DNA of 64,000 nucleotides from Hydrogenophaga palleronii NBRC 102513. GTDB lineage: Bacteria; Pseudomonadota; Gammaproteobacteria; Burkholderiales; Burkholderiaceae_C. Positions 1-8,671 of the stretch are shown here, piece after piece; positions within the stretch are counted from its first letter, which is position 1; every line of letters begins with the position of its first letter. The notes beneath the pieces are model-generated. The model was not told where the DNA came from, did not search any database, and saw only the letters and a list, made by a program, of their open reading frames with translations. Made by a program: the position numbers and the translations under genes. The stretch is from positions 1 to 64,000 of the forward strand of contig NZ_BCTJ01000024.1 of NCBI RefSeq assembly GCF_001571225.1, given 5' to 3'.

Positions 1-40
1 CACGCCACGACAGAAGTGACGCCCCTTCAAAAGAGACAGG

Positions 41-76
41 CCCCTCTCCCCACTCCTCTCCCAGAGGAAGAGGGAG
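41..76. repeat. Short C/T-rich inverted repeat downstream of urtD
   Basis: The stretch reads CCCCTCTCCCC followed by CTCTCCCAGAGGAAGAGGGAG, giving imperfect CTCTCCC/AGAGG pairing. A closely similar sequence sits at 3722-3765 between urtB and urtA. It lies just after the urtD stop codon on the transcribed minus strand. It may act as a processing or termination element, but that is inference. No gene is visible in positions 1-88; urtE would be expected further left. Confidence 0.45.
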
Positions 77-88
77 CAAGAGAAAACC

Positions 89-964
89 TCAGCGCCCAAG
101 GTACACCTCAATCACCCGCTCATCCGCCTGCACCTGATCCAGCGTCCCCTCCGCCAGCACTGCCCCATCACACAACACCGTCACCTTCTCCGAAATGGTG
201 CGGATGAAGCTCATGTCGTGCTCCACCACCATCAACGAGTGTTTGCCTTTCAAAGACAGGAACAGCTGCGCCGTGCGCTCGGTTTCTTCGTCGGTCATGC
301 CGGCCACAGGCTCGTCGAGCAGCAGCAATTTCGGGTCCTGCATCAGCAACATGCCGATCTCCAGCCATTGCTTCTGCCCATGGCTCAGCAAACCGGCGAG
401 GCGCGCGGCGCTGTCGGCGAGGTGGATGGTCTGCAGCACCTCGCCCAGGCGGTCCTTCTCCTCGCCGGTGAGCGCAAACACCATGGAGTGGCGCACGCGC
501 TTGTCGGTGGCCAGCGCGAGCTCCAGGTTCTCGAACACGCTCAGGTGCTCGAACACCGTGGGCTTCTGGAACTTGCGGCCGATGCCCATGGCGGCGATCT
601 CGGCCTCGCGGTAACGCAGCAGATCAATCGTGCTGCCGAAGTACACCTGCCCCGCGTCGGGCCGGGTCTTGCCGGTGATGATGTCCATCATCGTGGTCTT
701 GCCCGCGCCGTTGGGGCCGATGATGCAGCGCAGCTCGCCGGGTGCGATGTCCAGGCTCAGGCCGTTGATGGCCTTGAAGCCGTCGAAGCTCACGTGCACG
801 TCTTCCAGGTACAGGATGCGGCCGTGCGTGGTGTCCACCTCGCCGCTCACCACCGGCCGCGAGAAGCCGGCCTGGCGGCCGCCGGATTCGGTGGCGCTGC
901 CAGCGGCGAGCACCGCCACACGTTCGGCGCGTTTCGCGCCCTCTTCCATCAGGTCGGGCGTCAT
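89..964 (-). CDS. urtD: Urea ABC transporter, ATP-binding protein UrtD
   Basis: This 291-residue ATPase energises urea import at the inner membrane together with UrtE, UrtB and UrtC. The Walker A motif GPNGAGKTT lies near residue 83, the Q-loop at GRKFQKPTVF, the signature at LSHGQKQWLEIG, and Walker B at LLLLDEPVAGM followed by the switch His in VVEHDM. The roughly 40-residue N-terminal extension before the ATPase core is typical of UrtD and distinguishes it from LivG. The start overlaps the urtC stop by four bases (ATGA), so it is translationally coupled. The partner ATPase UrtE is not inside the window and probably lies beyond the left edge. Confidence 0.95.
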   Translation of the reverse strand: MTPDLMEEGAKRAERVAVLAAGSATESGGRQAGFSRPVVSGEVDTTHGRILYLEDVHVSFDGFKAINGLSLDIAPGELRCIIGPNGAGKTTMMDIITGKTRPDAGQVYFGSTIDLLRYREAEIAAMGIGRKFQKPTVFEHLSVFENLELALATDKRVRHSMVFALTGEEKDRLGEVLQTIHLADSAARLAGLLSHGQKQWLEIGMLLMQDPKLLLLDEPVAGMTDEETERTAQLFLSLKGKHSLMVVEHDMSFIRTISEKVTVLCDGAVLAEGTLDQVQADERVIEVYLGR

Positions 965-2094
965 GCCTTGCCCCCTTCCTTCGCGGCCGGCCGCAGTTTC
1001 TTCACCAGGCCCACCACACCGTGCGGCATGTAGAGCGTGACGACGATGAACAGCGCGCCCAGCACGTAGAGCCAGTATTCGGGAAAGGTCACGGTGAGCC
1101 AGCTCTTGGCGCCGTTGACGATGAAGGCGCCGATGATCGGGCCGATCAGCGTGGCGCGCCCACCCACCGCCGCCCAGATCGCGATCTCGATGCTGTTGGC
1201 CGTGCTCATCTCACCCGGGTTGATGATGCCGACCTGCGGCACGTAAAGCGCACCGGCCACACCGCACATCACGGCAGAAATGGTCCAGATGGTGAGCTTG
1301 TAGGGCAGCGGGTTGTAGCCACAGAACATCACGCGGCTCTCCGCATCGCGCACGGCCTGCAGCACGCGGCCGAACTTGCTGCCCACCAGCCAGCGCGCGA
1401 ACAGGAAGAAGCCCAGCAGCGTGAGGCCGGTGAGCACGAACAGCGTCATGCGCATGTGCTGCGTGGCCAGCGGCAGATCAAGAATGCGCTTGAAATCCGT
1501 GAAGCCGTTGTTGCCGCCAAAGCCGGTCTCGTTGCGGAAGAACAGCAGCAGCGCGGCGAAGGTGAGCGCCTGCGTGATGATGGAGAAGTACACGCCCTTG
1601 ATGCGCGAACGGAAGGCGAAGTAGCCGAACACGAAAGCGACCAGGCCGGGCACGAGCACGATCAGCAGCAGCGTGGCGATGAAGCTGTCGCTCAGCGCCC
1701 AGTGCCAGGGCAGCTCCTTCCAGTCGAGGAACACCATGAAGTCGGGCAGCTCGCTCTTGTAGTTGCCGTCGGTGCCGATCTGGCGCATGAGGTACATGCC
1801 CATCACGTAACCGCCGAGCGCGAAGAACAGGCCGTGGCCCAGGCTCAGGATGCCGGTGTAGCCCCAGATCAGGTCCATGGCCAACGCGCAGATGGCGTAA
1901 CACATGATCTTGCCCAGCAGGCCGACCATGTAGTCGCTCAGGTGGAAGGCGCTGCCTTCGGGTACGAAGAGGTTGAGCAGCGGCGCCACGGCGCAGACCA
2001 CCAGCAGCGCGACGATGAAGGCGCTCCAGCCAGCGCGGGTGAGCAGCGGGCCGTGCGACGGCAGGACGACGGGGGTGATGGGCGCGGCGCTCAT
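961..2094 (-). CDS. urtC: Urea ABC transporter permease UrtC
   Basis: This 377-residue LivM-type permease has about ten hydrophobic segments. It carries the family motif region around GYTGILSLGHGLFFALGGY (about residues 79-97) and the cytoplasmic coupling region near RDAESRVMFCGYNPLPYKL. It pairs with UrtB to form the membrane channel of the urea importer. It overlaps urtB upstream and urtD downstream by four bases each, so the three are read as one coupled unit. The length matches UrtC of other proteobacteria. Confidence 0.95.
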   Translation of the reverse strand: MSAAPITPVVLPSHGPLLTRAGWSAFIVALLVVCAVAPLLNLFVPEGSAFHLSDYMVGLLGKIMCYAICALAMDLIWGYTGILSLGHGLFFALGGYVMGMYLMRQIGTDGNYKSELPDFMVFLDWKELPWHWALSDSFIATLLLIVLVPGLVAFVFGYFAFRSRIKGVYFSIITQALTFAALLLFFRNETGFGGNNGFTDFKRILDLPLATQHMRMTLFVLTGLTLLGFFLFARWLVGSKFGRVLQAVRDAESRVMFCGYNPLPYKLTIWTISAVMCGVAGALYVPQVGIINPGEMSTANSIEIAIWAAVGGRATLIGPIIGAFIVNGAKSWLTVTFPEYWLYVLGALFIVVTLYMPHGVVGLVKKLRPAAKEGGKA

Positions 2095-3686
2095 GCCTCA
2101 CGTCCTTTCATGGCGAAGATGCCTTGAGGTCTCTTTTGAATGAAGACGATGATGAAGACCAGCACCGCGATCTTGGCGAGCACCGCGCCGGCCCAGCCTT
2201 CAATGAACTTGTTGAGCAGCCCCAGGCCGAGCGCGGCGTACACCGTGCCGGCGAGCTGGCCCACACCGCCGAGCACCACCACCATGAACGAGTCCACGAT
2301 GTAGTTCTGGCCCAGGTCGGGGCCGACGTTGCCGATCTGGCTCAGCGCGCAGCCGGCCAGGCCGGCAATGCCCGAGCCGAGCGCGAAGGCGTAGGTGTCG
2401 ATGCGCGCGGTGTTCACGCCCATGCAGGAGGCGATGGGGCGGTTCTGCGTGACGCCGCGCACGAACAGGCCAAGACGTGTCTTGCCAATCAGCAGCGTGA
2501 CGCCCAGCAGCACCGCGAGCGCGAAGCCGATGATGATGATGCGGTTCCAGGGCAGGTTGAGGTTGCCGAGCAAGGTGATGCCACCGCTCATCCACGACGG
2601 GTTTTCCACGCCCACGTTCTGCGCGCCGAACAGGCTGCGCACCGCCTGCATCAGCACCAGGCTGATGCCCCAGGTGGCGAGCAGCGTTTCCAGCGGGCGG
2701 CCATAGAGAAAGCGGATCACCGTGCGCTCCATCGCCGCGCCCACCAGGCCCGAAGCCAGGAAGGCCACCGGCATGGCGACCAGCAGGTACCAGTCGAAAT
2801 ACTCGGGCAGCGAGGTGCGGAAGAAGCTCTGCACCAGCCAGGTGGCGTAGGCGCCGATCATGATCAGCTCGCCATGCGCCATGTTGATCACGCCCATCAG
2901 CCCATACGTGATGGCCAGGCCCAGCGCGGCCAGCAGCAGGATGCTGCCCAGGCTGATGCCGGTGAAGGCCTGGCCGAGTGCGCTGCCAATGGCGAGCGTG
3001 GTGTCCAGGCTGGAGAGCGAGGCCTTCAGTGCAGCCTTCACGTTGGCGTGTTCTTCCTTCTCCATCTGCGCGAGCAGCAGCGGACGCACGATGGGTTGTT
3101 TGGCCTCGCCCAGTTTCTCGGCTGCGGAAAGCCGCTGCGCCGGGTCTTCGCTCGCGAGCAGCACCGCTGCCCGCGCAAGCTCCAGACTCTGGCGCGCACG
3201 CGGGTCGAGCTCACCGGCCAGCGCCTTGTCGATCAGCGCGAGCTGGCTGGTGTCAGGTTCGTCGAACGCGGTGCGCTGCAACGTGAGCGCCGCTTCGCGC
3301 TGCCGCGCGGGTGGCGCGTCCACCAGTTCCATGCCGGCCAGCGCGTTGTCCATCGCGCTGCGCAGGCGGTTGTTGATCATGATGTCGCCAGCGTCTTCGG
3401 GCAGCGCCGCGAGCTTCTCGCCGGTGACGGCGTCGATGGCACCGTCGCCATCGACGATGAGCACGCGTTCGCCCTGCACACGCACGGCTTCGTCGGCCAT
3501 GGCCTTGATGAGTGCGGTGGCGCGCTCATCGGGCGTGGCGGCCAGGCGGTTCAGGGTGTCGATGCGCACGTCGGTGTCGCCATCCACCAGCGCGAGCGCG
3601 TCGGCTGGCGTGAGCGCCTGGGCCGCACCCACGGCCATCCACAGCGCGAACCCCAGCCCCAGGCAGCGGAGCCAATGCATCTTCAT
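2091..3686 (-). CDS. urtB: Urea ABC transporter permease UrtB
   Basis: This is a LivH-type permease of about 531 residues with a signal peptide and a roughly 230-residue periplasmic N-terminal region before the membrane domain. That layout is diagnostic for UrtB compared with the shorter LivH. The membrane domain begins near GISLGSILLLAALGLAITYGL and includes the GVINMAHGELIMIGAY motif. I chose the ATG at 3686 because TGAGGA lies six bases upstream; a TTG fifteen bases earlier would add five residues. The N-terminal region contains repeated helical segments of the kind seen in UrtB. It follows urtA by about 220 bases of repeat-containing DNA. Confidence 0.93.
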   Translation of the reverse strand: MKMHWLRCLGLGFALWMAVGAAQALTPADALALVDGDTDVRIDTLNRLAATPDERATALIKAMADEAVRVQGERVLIVDGDGAIDAVTGEKLAALPEDAGDIMINNRLRSAMDNALAGMELVDAPPARQREAALTLQRTAFDEPDTSQLALIDKALAGELDPRARQSLELARAAVLLASEDPAQRLSAAEKLGEAKQPIVRPLLLAQMEKEEHANVKAALKASLSSLDTTLAIGSALGQAFTGISLGSILLLAALGLAITYGLMGVINMAHGELIMIGAYATWLVQSFFRTSLPEYFDWYLLVAMPVAFLASGLVGAAMERTVIRFLYGRPLETLLATWGISLVLMQAVRSLFGAQNVGVENPSWMSGGITLLGNLNLPWNRIIIIGFALAVLLGVTLLIGKTRLGLFVRGVTQNRPIASCMGVNTARIDTYAFALGSGIAGLAGCALSQIGNVGPDLGQNYIVDSFMVVVLGGVGQLAGTVYAALGLGLLNKFIEGWAGAVLAKIAVLVFIIVFIQKRPQGIFAMKGREA

Positions 3687-3721
3687 ATCAATCCTCAACA
3701 AGGCAATACCCCTTCACGCGT

Positions 3722-3765
3722 GCCCCTCACCCCAGCCCTCTCCCCCAGAGGGGCGAGGGAGGAAG
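3722..3765. repeat. Dispersed CCCCTCACCCCAGCCCTCTCCCCC-type repeat
   Basis: The sequence includes CCAGCCCTCTCCCCCAGAGG and GGCGAGGGAGG, which can fold on itself. It resembles the element at 41-76. It lies in the transcribed gap between urtA and urtB, where it could shape differential expression of the periplasmic receptor and the permeases. That role is inferred. Confidence 0.5.
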
Positions 3766-3830
3766 AAAGAAGACACGCAACGCGCGAAGTGCCTCCATCC
3801 AGAGGCATCGCGGGACGGCATCCGCCGGCC

Positions 3831-3903
3831 CCAGATGCCGTCCCCCCTCGAAGCGCTGCAGGCGCGCCACGGAGGGGGGAAGCCGCGTCAGCGGCGCAGG
3901 GGG
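3831..3903. repeat. GC-rich intergenic repeat, family 1 (copy after urtA)
   Basis: On the minus strand this begins directly after the urtA stop codon and reads CTCCCCCCTGCGCCGC, then GCGGCTTCCCCCCTCCG, then GAGGGGGGACGGCATCTGG. Near-identical copies lie at 7884-7948 and 10157-10213, each also starting within a few bases of a minus-strand stop codon. GCCGC/GCGGC and CCCCCC/GGGGGG arms can form hairpins. Repeats of this type are widespread in Comamonadaceae; a role in 3'-end formation is inference. Confidence 0.7.
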
Positions 3904-3906
3904 GAG

Positions 3907-5193
3907 TTACTTTTTCTCCGGCACGTTCTTCTTGCCCTTGTTCTCGGCGATGTAGTCGCTCCACGGGTCGGCGACCACCGGGCCCGGCGTCTTCCACACC
4001 ACGTTGAACTGGCCGTCGGCCTTCACTTCACCGATGAACACCGGCTTGTGCAGGTGGTGGTTTTCCTTGTCCATGGTGCTGGTGAAACCACCCGGCGCCT
4101 TGAAGGTCTGTCCGGCCATGGCGGCGATGACCTTGTCGGTGTCGGTGGACTTGGCCTTGGCCACAGCCTGGGCCCACATGTTGATGCCGATGTAGGTGGC
4201 TTCCATCGGGTCGTTGGTCAGCGGCTTGTCCTTGTGGCCGGGGATGTTCTTGGCCTTGGCGTAGGCGCTCCACTTCTTCACGAACTCGGTGTTGGCCGGG
4301 CTCTTGATGCTCATGAAGTAGTTCCAGGCGGCCAGGTGGCCCACCAGCGGCTTGGTGTCCACGCCACGCAACTCTTCTTCACCGACCGAGAAGGCGACCA
4401 CCGGCACGTCCTTGGCCGACAGGCCGGCGTTGCCCAGCTCCTTGTAGAACGGCACGTTGGAGTCGCCGTTGATGGTGGAGACCACGGCCGTCTTCTTGCC
4501 GGCCGACGCGAACTTCTTGATGTTGGCGATGATGGTCTGGTAGTCCGAATGGCCGAAGGGGGTGTACTCCTCCATGATGTCGGCGTCTGCCACGCCCTTG
4601 CTCTTCAGGAAGGCGCGCAGGATCTTGTTGGTGGTGCGCGGGTACACGTAGTCGGTGCCCAGCAGCACCCAGCGCTTGGCCGAACCGCCGTCCTTGCTCA
4701 TCAGGTATTCCACCGCGGGAATGGCCTGCTGGTTGGGCGCGGCACCGGTGTAGAACACGTTCTTGCTCAGCTCTTCGCCTTCGTACTGCACCGGGTAGAA
4801 CAGCAGGCCGTTGGCCTCTTCCACCACAGGCAGCACCGACTTGCGCGACACCGAAGTCCAGCAACCGAAGATCACGGCCACCTTGTCCTGCGTCAGCAGC
4901 TGCTTGGTCTTCTCGGCGAAAAGCGGCCAGTTGGAGGCCGGGTCGACCACCACGGGTTCGAGCTTCTTGCCCAGCACGCCGCCCTTGGCGTTGATCTCGT
5001 CGATGGCCATCAGCACCGTGTCCTTGAGCACGGTTTCCGAAATGGCCATGGTGCCCGAGAGGCTGTGCAGCACGCCGACCTTGATGGTCTCCTGCGCGTG
5101 CGCGCTCAGGCCGGTGAAACCGAGCGTGGCAACCGTGGCCGCAGCGGCCAGGGTCTTGAGGGTGAAACGGCGGGCGTTGGGGGTGTTCGACAT
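3907..5193 (-). CDS. urtA: Urea ABC transporter substrate-binding protein UrtA
   Basis: This 428-residue periplasmic receptor (Peripla_BP_5/UrtA type) binds urea for import. The N-terminus has a twin-Arg-like stretch (ARRFTLK), a hydrophobic core and a cleavage site near AHAQ-ET at about residue 35. Family landmarks are KVGVLHSLSGTMAISE, the FGCWTSVSRKSVLPV region and VQYEGEE, all characteristic of UrtA. The predicted start has GGAGAAG about eight bases upstream. It is the first gene of the urt operon. A 170-bp upstream region with two strong hairpins separates it from ybdD. Confidence 0.95.
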   Translation of the reverse strand: MSNTPNARRFTLKTLAAAATVATLGFTGLSAHAQETIKVGVLHSLSGTMAISETVLKDTVLMAIDEINAKGGVLGKKLEPVVVDPASNWPLFAEKTKQLLTQDKVAVIFGCWTSVSRKSVLPVVEEANGLLFYPVQYEGEELSKNVFYTGAAPNQQAIPAVEYLMSKDGGSAKRWVLLGTDYVYPRTTNKILRAFLKSKGVADADIMEEYTPFGHSDYQTIIANIKKFASAGKKTAVVSTINGDSNVPFYKELGNAGLSAKDVPVVAFSVGEEELRGVDTKPLVGHLAAWNYFMSIKSPANTEFVKKWSAYAKAKNIPGHKDKPLTNDPMEATYIGINMWAQAVAKAKSTDTDKVIAAMAGQTFKAPGGFTSTMDKENHHLHKPVFIGEVKADGQFNVVWKTPGPVVADPWSDYIAENKGKKNVPEKK

Positions 5194-5307
5194 GGTGGCG
5201 CTTCTCCAGTGTTTCCAGGGGTCCCGTGAGGGAGTGTTTGGCGCCGCCGGCCCGCCTTCTTCAGGCGGTGCTCGACGGACAACTGGATGCTAGGGAAGCG
5301 CCTTGAT

Positions 5308-5349
5308 GGCGTATGTACGCCGGGTGGCGTACGTCCGTGGAGGACGTAC
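5308..5349. other. Two adjacent perfect inverted repeats between ybdD and urtA
   Basis: Positions 5308-5321 read GGCGTATGTACGCC (6-bp arms). Positions 5329-5349 read GTACGTCC, a five-base loop, then GGACGTAC (8-bp arms). They share the GGCGTA-GTAC core. There is no following T-run, so a plain intrinsic terminator for ybdD is unlikely. They lie about 115-155 bp upstream of the urtA start and could be regulator sites or an RNA element. Confidence 0.5.
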
Positions 5350-5362
5350 ACCATTGCCACCT

Positions 5363-5590
5363 TCAGCAGCAACGCCCCGTCGCCGAGCCATACCGCGCTG
5401 CCTGCCGTTCCCGGAAGAATGCCTCGTAGTTCATCGGCTCCTGGTCCGGGTGCGTGGCCTGCATGTGTTTCACATAGCTGCCGTAGTCGGGCACGCCGAC
5501 CATCAGGCGGAAGCTCTGTGTGAGGTAACGGCCGGCCCGCCCGAGGTCTTCGAGCAAGCCGCCGTTGCCGCCGCTGGTGGTGTCAGCCAC
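5363..5590 (-). CDS. YbdD/YjiX family small protein, CstA partner
   Basis: This 75-residue cytoplasmic protein belongs to the YbdD/YjiX (DUF466) family. Landmarks are the SFRLMVGVPDYGSYVKHM segment and the MNYEAFFRERQAARYG end. In many proteobacteria a gene of this family directly follows cstA or btsT and is needed for full transporter function. Here it overlaps the cstA stop by eight bases, which fits translational coupling. The very C-terminus (SATGRCC) is slightly longer than usual. Confidence 0.88.
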   Translation of the reverse strand: MADTTSGGNGGLLEDLGRAGRYLTQSFRLMVGVPDYGSYVKHMQATHPDQEPMNYEAFFRERQAARYGSATGRCC

Positions 5591-7655
5591 CGACGCTGGC
5601 GCCGGCGGGCAGCGCTTCGTAGGGCGTCTCGGCCACCGTCGGCTTGCGCTCGGTGCGTGCCTTGCGGATGCTCTTGATGCTGTAGAACAGCACGCTGATC
5701 ACCACGAACATGAACAGCGCGCACAGGGCGGCGTCCAGGCGGTTGTTGAAGACGATGCGCGACATGGCTTCCGGCGTCTTGGCCGGGGCGATCAGCACGC
5801 CTTGCTGCAGCGCGTCGGCGTAGCGGCTGGCGTTGGACAGGAAGCCCACCTTCACGTCGGCAGAGAAGATCTTCAGCCAGCCGGCCGTCAGCGTGCAGAC
5901 CAGCAGCACGGTGGCCGGCACGATGGTGACCCAGGCGTAGCGGTCTTTCTTCATCTTGAACAGCACCACGGTGCCCAGCAACAACGCCACGGCGGCCAGC
6001 ATCTGGTTGGCAATGCCGAACAGCGGCCACAGCGTGTTGATGCCGCCCAGCGGATCAACCACGCCCTGGTACAGGAAGTAACCCCAGGCCGCCACACACA
6101 AAGCGGTGGCGATCAGGTTGGCGGGCAGCGAGTCGGTGCGCTTGAGCGCGGGCACGAAGGTGCCCATCAGGTCTTGCAGCATGAAGCGGCCGGCGCGTGT
6201 GCCGGCGTCCACCGCGGTCAGGATGAACAGCGCTTCGAACAGGATGGCGAAGTGGTACCAGAAGGCCATCATGGCCTTGCCGCCCACCACCTGGTGCAGG
6301 ATGTGGGCCATGCCCACGGCCAGCGTGGGCGCGCCACCGGCGCGCGCCAGGATGGTGTTCTCACCCACGTCCTGCGCGGTCTGCACCAGCATCTCGGGCG
6401 TGATCACGAAGCCCCAGGTGGAGATCGTCGCGGCCACCGCTTCGGGCGTGCTGCCGACCAGCGCAGCCGGGCTGTTCATGGCGAAGTAGATGCCCGGGTC
6501 GATACAGGCCGCGGCCACTAGCGCCATCACGGCGACGAAGGATTCAGCCAGCATGCCGCCGTAGCCGATGAAGCGCGCGTTGACTTCGTTGTCCAGCATC
6601 TTGGGCGTGGTGCCCGAGGAGATCAGCGCGTGGAATCCCGACACCGCGCCGCAGGCGATGGTGATGAACAGGAAGGGGAACAGGTTGCCCGACCAGACCG
6701 GGCCGTTGCCGGCGGCGAACTGCGTGAAGGCCGGCATTTCCAGCGGCGGCGCGACCACCACGATGCCGATGGCCAGCGCCACGATGGTGCCGATCTTCAG
6801 GAAGGTGGAGAGGTAATCACGCGGTGCCAGCAGCAGCCACACGGGGATGGAGGCGGCGACGAAGCCGTAGCCGATCAGCATCCAGGTCAGGGCCTTGCCG
6901 TCGTAGGTGAACAGCGGCGCCCAGGTCGGGCTCTCGTGCACCCACTGGCCACCGATGATGGCCATCATCAGCAGCACGAAGCCGATCACCGACACCTCGC
7001 CGATGCGGCCGGGCCGGATGAAGCGCAGGTAGACCCCCATGAACAGCGCCACCGGAATGGTGGCCGCCACGGTGAAAGTGCCCCAGGGCGATTCGGCCAG
7101 GGCCTTGACGACGATCAGCGCCAGCACCGCCAGGATGATGATCATGATCATGAAGGCGCCGAACAGCGCGATCACGCCGGGCACGAAGCCCAGTTCCTGC
7201 TTGATCAGGTCACCCAGCGAACGGCCGTCGCGCCGCGTGGAGATGAACAGCACGATGAAGTCCTGCACCGCGCCGGCGAACACCACGCCGGCCAGGATCC
7301 ACAGCAGCCCGGGCAGGTAGCCCATCTGCGCGGCCAGCACCGGGCCCACCAGCGGGCCGGCGCCCGCGATGGCGGCGAAGTGGTGGCCGTACAGCACGTA
7401 CTTGTGCGTGGGCACGTAGTCCAGGCCGTCGTTGTGGCGCCAGGCCGGTGTCATGCGGGTGCCATCCAGACCGAATACCTTGGTGGCCAGGAACAGGCTG
7501 TAGTAGCGGTAGGCGATCAGGTAGACGCAAACCGACGCCACCACCACCCAGAGCGCGCTGACGGCTTCACCCCGCCCCAGCGCCACGGCCGCGAGCGCAA
7601 AAGCGCCCAGCACGGCGACAAAAAACCACCCGAGGTGGCGACCCATTGCAGACAT
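5583..7655 (-). CDS. cstA: Carbon starvation protein CstA family transporter
   Basis: This is a 690-residue polytopic inner-membrane protein of the CstA/BtsT peptide and pyruvate transporter family. Diagnostic stretches are DGLDYVPTHKYVLYGHHFAAIAG and AGPLVGPVLAAQMGYLPG near the N-terminus, and SGFHALISSGTTPKML near the middle. I place the start at 7655 because AGGAGA lies about five bases upstream; an in-frame ATG 33 bases earlier has no such site. It heads a two-gene unit with the YbdD partner. Two sensor-regulator pairs lie upstream on the same strand, which suggests but does not prove that one of them controls it. Confidence 0.93.
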   Translation of the reverse strand: MSAMGRHLGWFFVAVLGAFALAAVALGRGEAVSALWVVVASVCVYLIAYRYYSLFLATKVFGLDGTRMTPAWRHNDGLDYVPTHKYVLYGHHFAAIAGAGPLVGPVLAAQMGYLPGLLWILAGVVFAGAVQDFIVLFISTRRDGRSLGDLIKQELGFVPGVIALFGAFMIMIIILAVLALIVVKALAESPWGTFTVAATIPVALFMGVYLRFIRPGRIGEVSVIGFVLLMMAIIGGQWVHESPTWAPLFTYDGKALTWMLIGYGFVAASIPVWLLLAPRDYLSTFLKIGTIVALAIGIVVVAPPLEMPAFTQFAAGNGPVWSGNLFPFLFITIACGAVSGFHALISSGTTPKMLDNEVNARFIGYGGMLAESFVAVMALVAAACIDPGIYFAMNSPAALVGSTPEAVAATISTWGFVITPEMLVQTAQDVGENTILARAGGAPTLAVGMAHILHQVVGGKAMMAFWYHFAILFEALFILTAVDAGTRAGRFMLQDLMGTFVPALKRTDSLPANLIATALCVAAWGYFLYQGVVDPLGGINTLWPLFGIANQMLAAVALLLGTVVLFKMKKDRYAWVTIVPATVLLVCTLTAGWLKIFSADVKVGFLSNASRYADALQQGVLIAPAKTPEAMSRIVFNNRLDAALCALFMFVVISVLFYSIKSIRKARTERKPTVAETPYEALPAGASVGG

Positions 7656-7883
7656 GTTTGTCTCCTCTTGTGCGGTGGCCGCGCCCATCGGGCCACAGTG
7701 CGCCGGGCAGTATCTGCCGCGGCTCGCACAGGCGCATCCGTTGCACCGCGTGCCATGGCACGTGGTACTACGTAGGAAAAAAAACAGCCGCGTGTCATGC
7801 GGTCTTCAAGCTGTGCCGCAACGCGACCCGCAACGAAAGGGGCAACACAGACCAGAGGCAGCAAGGGTCCGGCCCCGCCGGCC

Positions 7884-7948
7884 CAAGCTCGCAGCGCCGA
7901 AGGCGCGCCACGGAGGGGGAAGCCGCGTCAGCGGCGCAGGGGGGCGCC
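7884..7948. repeat. GC-rich intergenic repeat, family 1 (copy after NarL-type regulator)
   Basis: This copy ends within two bases of the response-regulator stop at 7951 and shares GCGCGCCACGGAGGGGG and AAGCCGCGTCAGCGGCGCAG with the copy at 3831-3903. The remaining 7656-7883 stretch is the cstA leader; I see no gene in it. Confidence 0.7.
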
Positions 7949-7950
7949 CT

Positions 7951-8580
7951 TCAAATCGAGCGCGCGTGTTCAACCGCGTACTTGATGAGCTCCGCCTGCC
8001 CTTCCAGCCCCAGCTTGCGCTTGATGCTCTGGCGGTGCGTCTCCACCGTGCGCACGCTCAGGTCCAGCGCCTTGGCGATCTGCTTGCTGGACTCGCCGCG
8101 GCCGAGCGCGCTCAATATCTGGCTCTCGCGCGGTGACAGCAGCGGGCGTGGCGCGTGGTGGCGGAACAGCCGGCGCGACACGCCGGGGCTGAGGTAGGTG
8201 CCGCCGGCCACCACGGCGTCGATGGCGGCCACGATCTCGCCGGCCGGCGCGTCCTTCAGCACATAACCCCTGGCACCGGCCTGCAGCGCACGCTGCACGT
8301 ACTCGGGGTTGTCGTACATGCTGAACATCAGCACACACAGCCCGGGCCAGCGCGCCAGCATGGCCTGCGCCAGGTCGATGCCGTTGCCCTCCTTCAGGCC
8401 CACGTCCTGCAGCACCACGTCCACCGCCGTCTGGTCCAGCAGGCGCATGGCCTCGGCCGCATCACCGGCCTCCCCCACCACGGCCAGCTGGGCCAGGCTG
8501 GACAGGCGCGCGCGCAGGCCTTCGCGCACCATGGGGTGGTCGTCCACCAGCAGGATGCGGATCAACGAAGGAGGGGTCAT
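7951..8580 (-). CDS. NarL/FixJ-family response regulator
   Basis: This 209-residue regulator has an N-terminal receiver (about residues 7-125). It shows the acidic pair in LLVDDHP, the phospho-acceptor Asp59 in VVLQDVG, and the conserved Lys in VLKDAPAGE. The C-terminal LuxR-type helix-turn-helix (about 145-205) has LSPRESQILSALGRGESSK and SVRTVETHRQSIKRKLG. The ATG at 8580, with GGAGAG upstream, is preferred over longer in-frame starts because the receiver begins directly after it. It follows the sensor kinase at 8672-10000 on the same strand, which is its likely partner. Confidence 0.92.
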   Translation of the reverse strand: MTPPSLIRILLVDDHPMVREGLRARLSSLAQLAVVGEAGDAAEAMRLLDQTAVDVVLQDVGLKEGNGIDLAQAMLARWPGLCVLMFSMYDNPEYVQRALQAGARGYVLKDAPAGEIVAAIDAVVAGGTYLSPGVSRRLFRHHAPRPLLSPRESQILSALGRGESSKQIAKALDLSVRTVETHRQSIKRKLGLEGQAELIKYAVEHARSI

Positions 8581-8671
8581 CGCGTCTCTCCAGAACTGCC
8601 GCGGAAGCGGCTTGGCCGGGCCGCTGGCGCCGCCCTCTTGAGGAGATCGCGCGAAGCGTGGCGGAGGTGTT

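Noticed and set aside
2124-4007. Long plus-strand open frame opposite urtB
   Set aside because: It is an antisense shadow with His/Gln/Arg-rich composition, and UrtB is unmistakable on the minus strand.
5194-5362. Sigma-54 promoter for the urt operon
   Set aside because: No convincing TGGCAC-N5-TTGC pattern could be found on the minus strand in this stretch.
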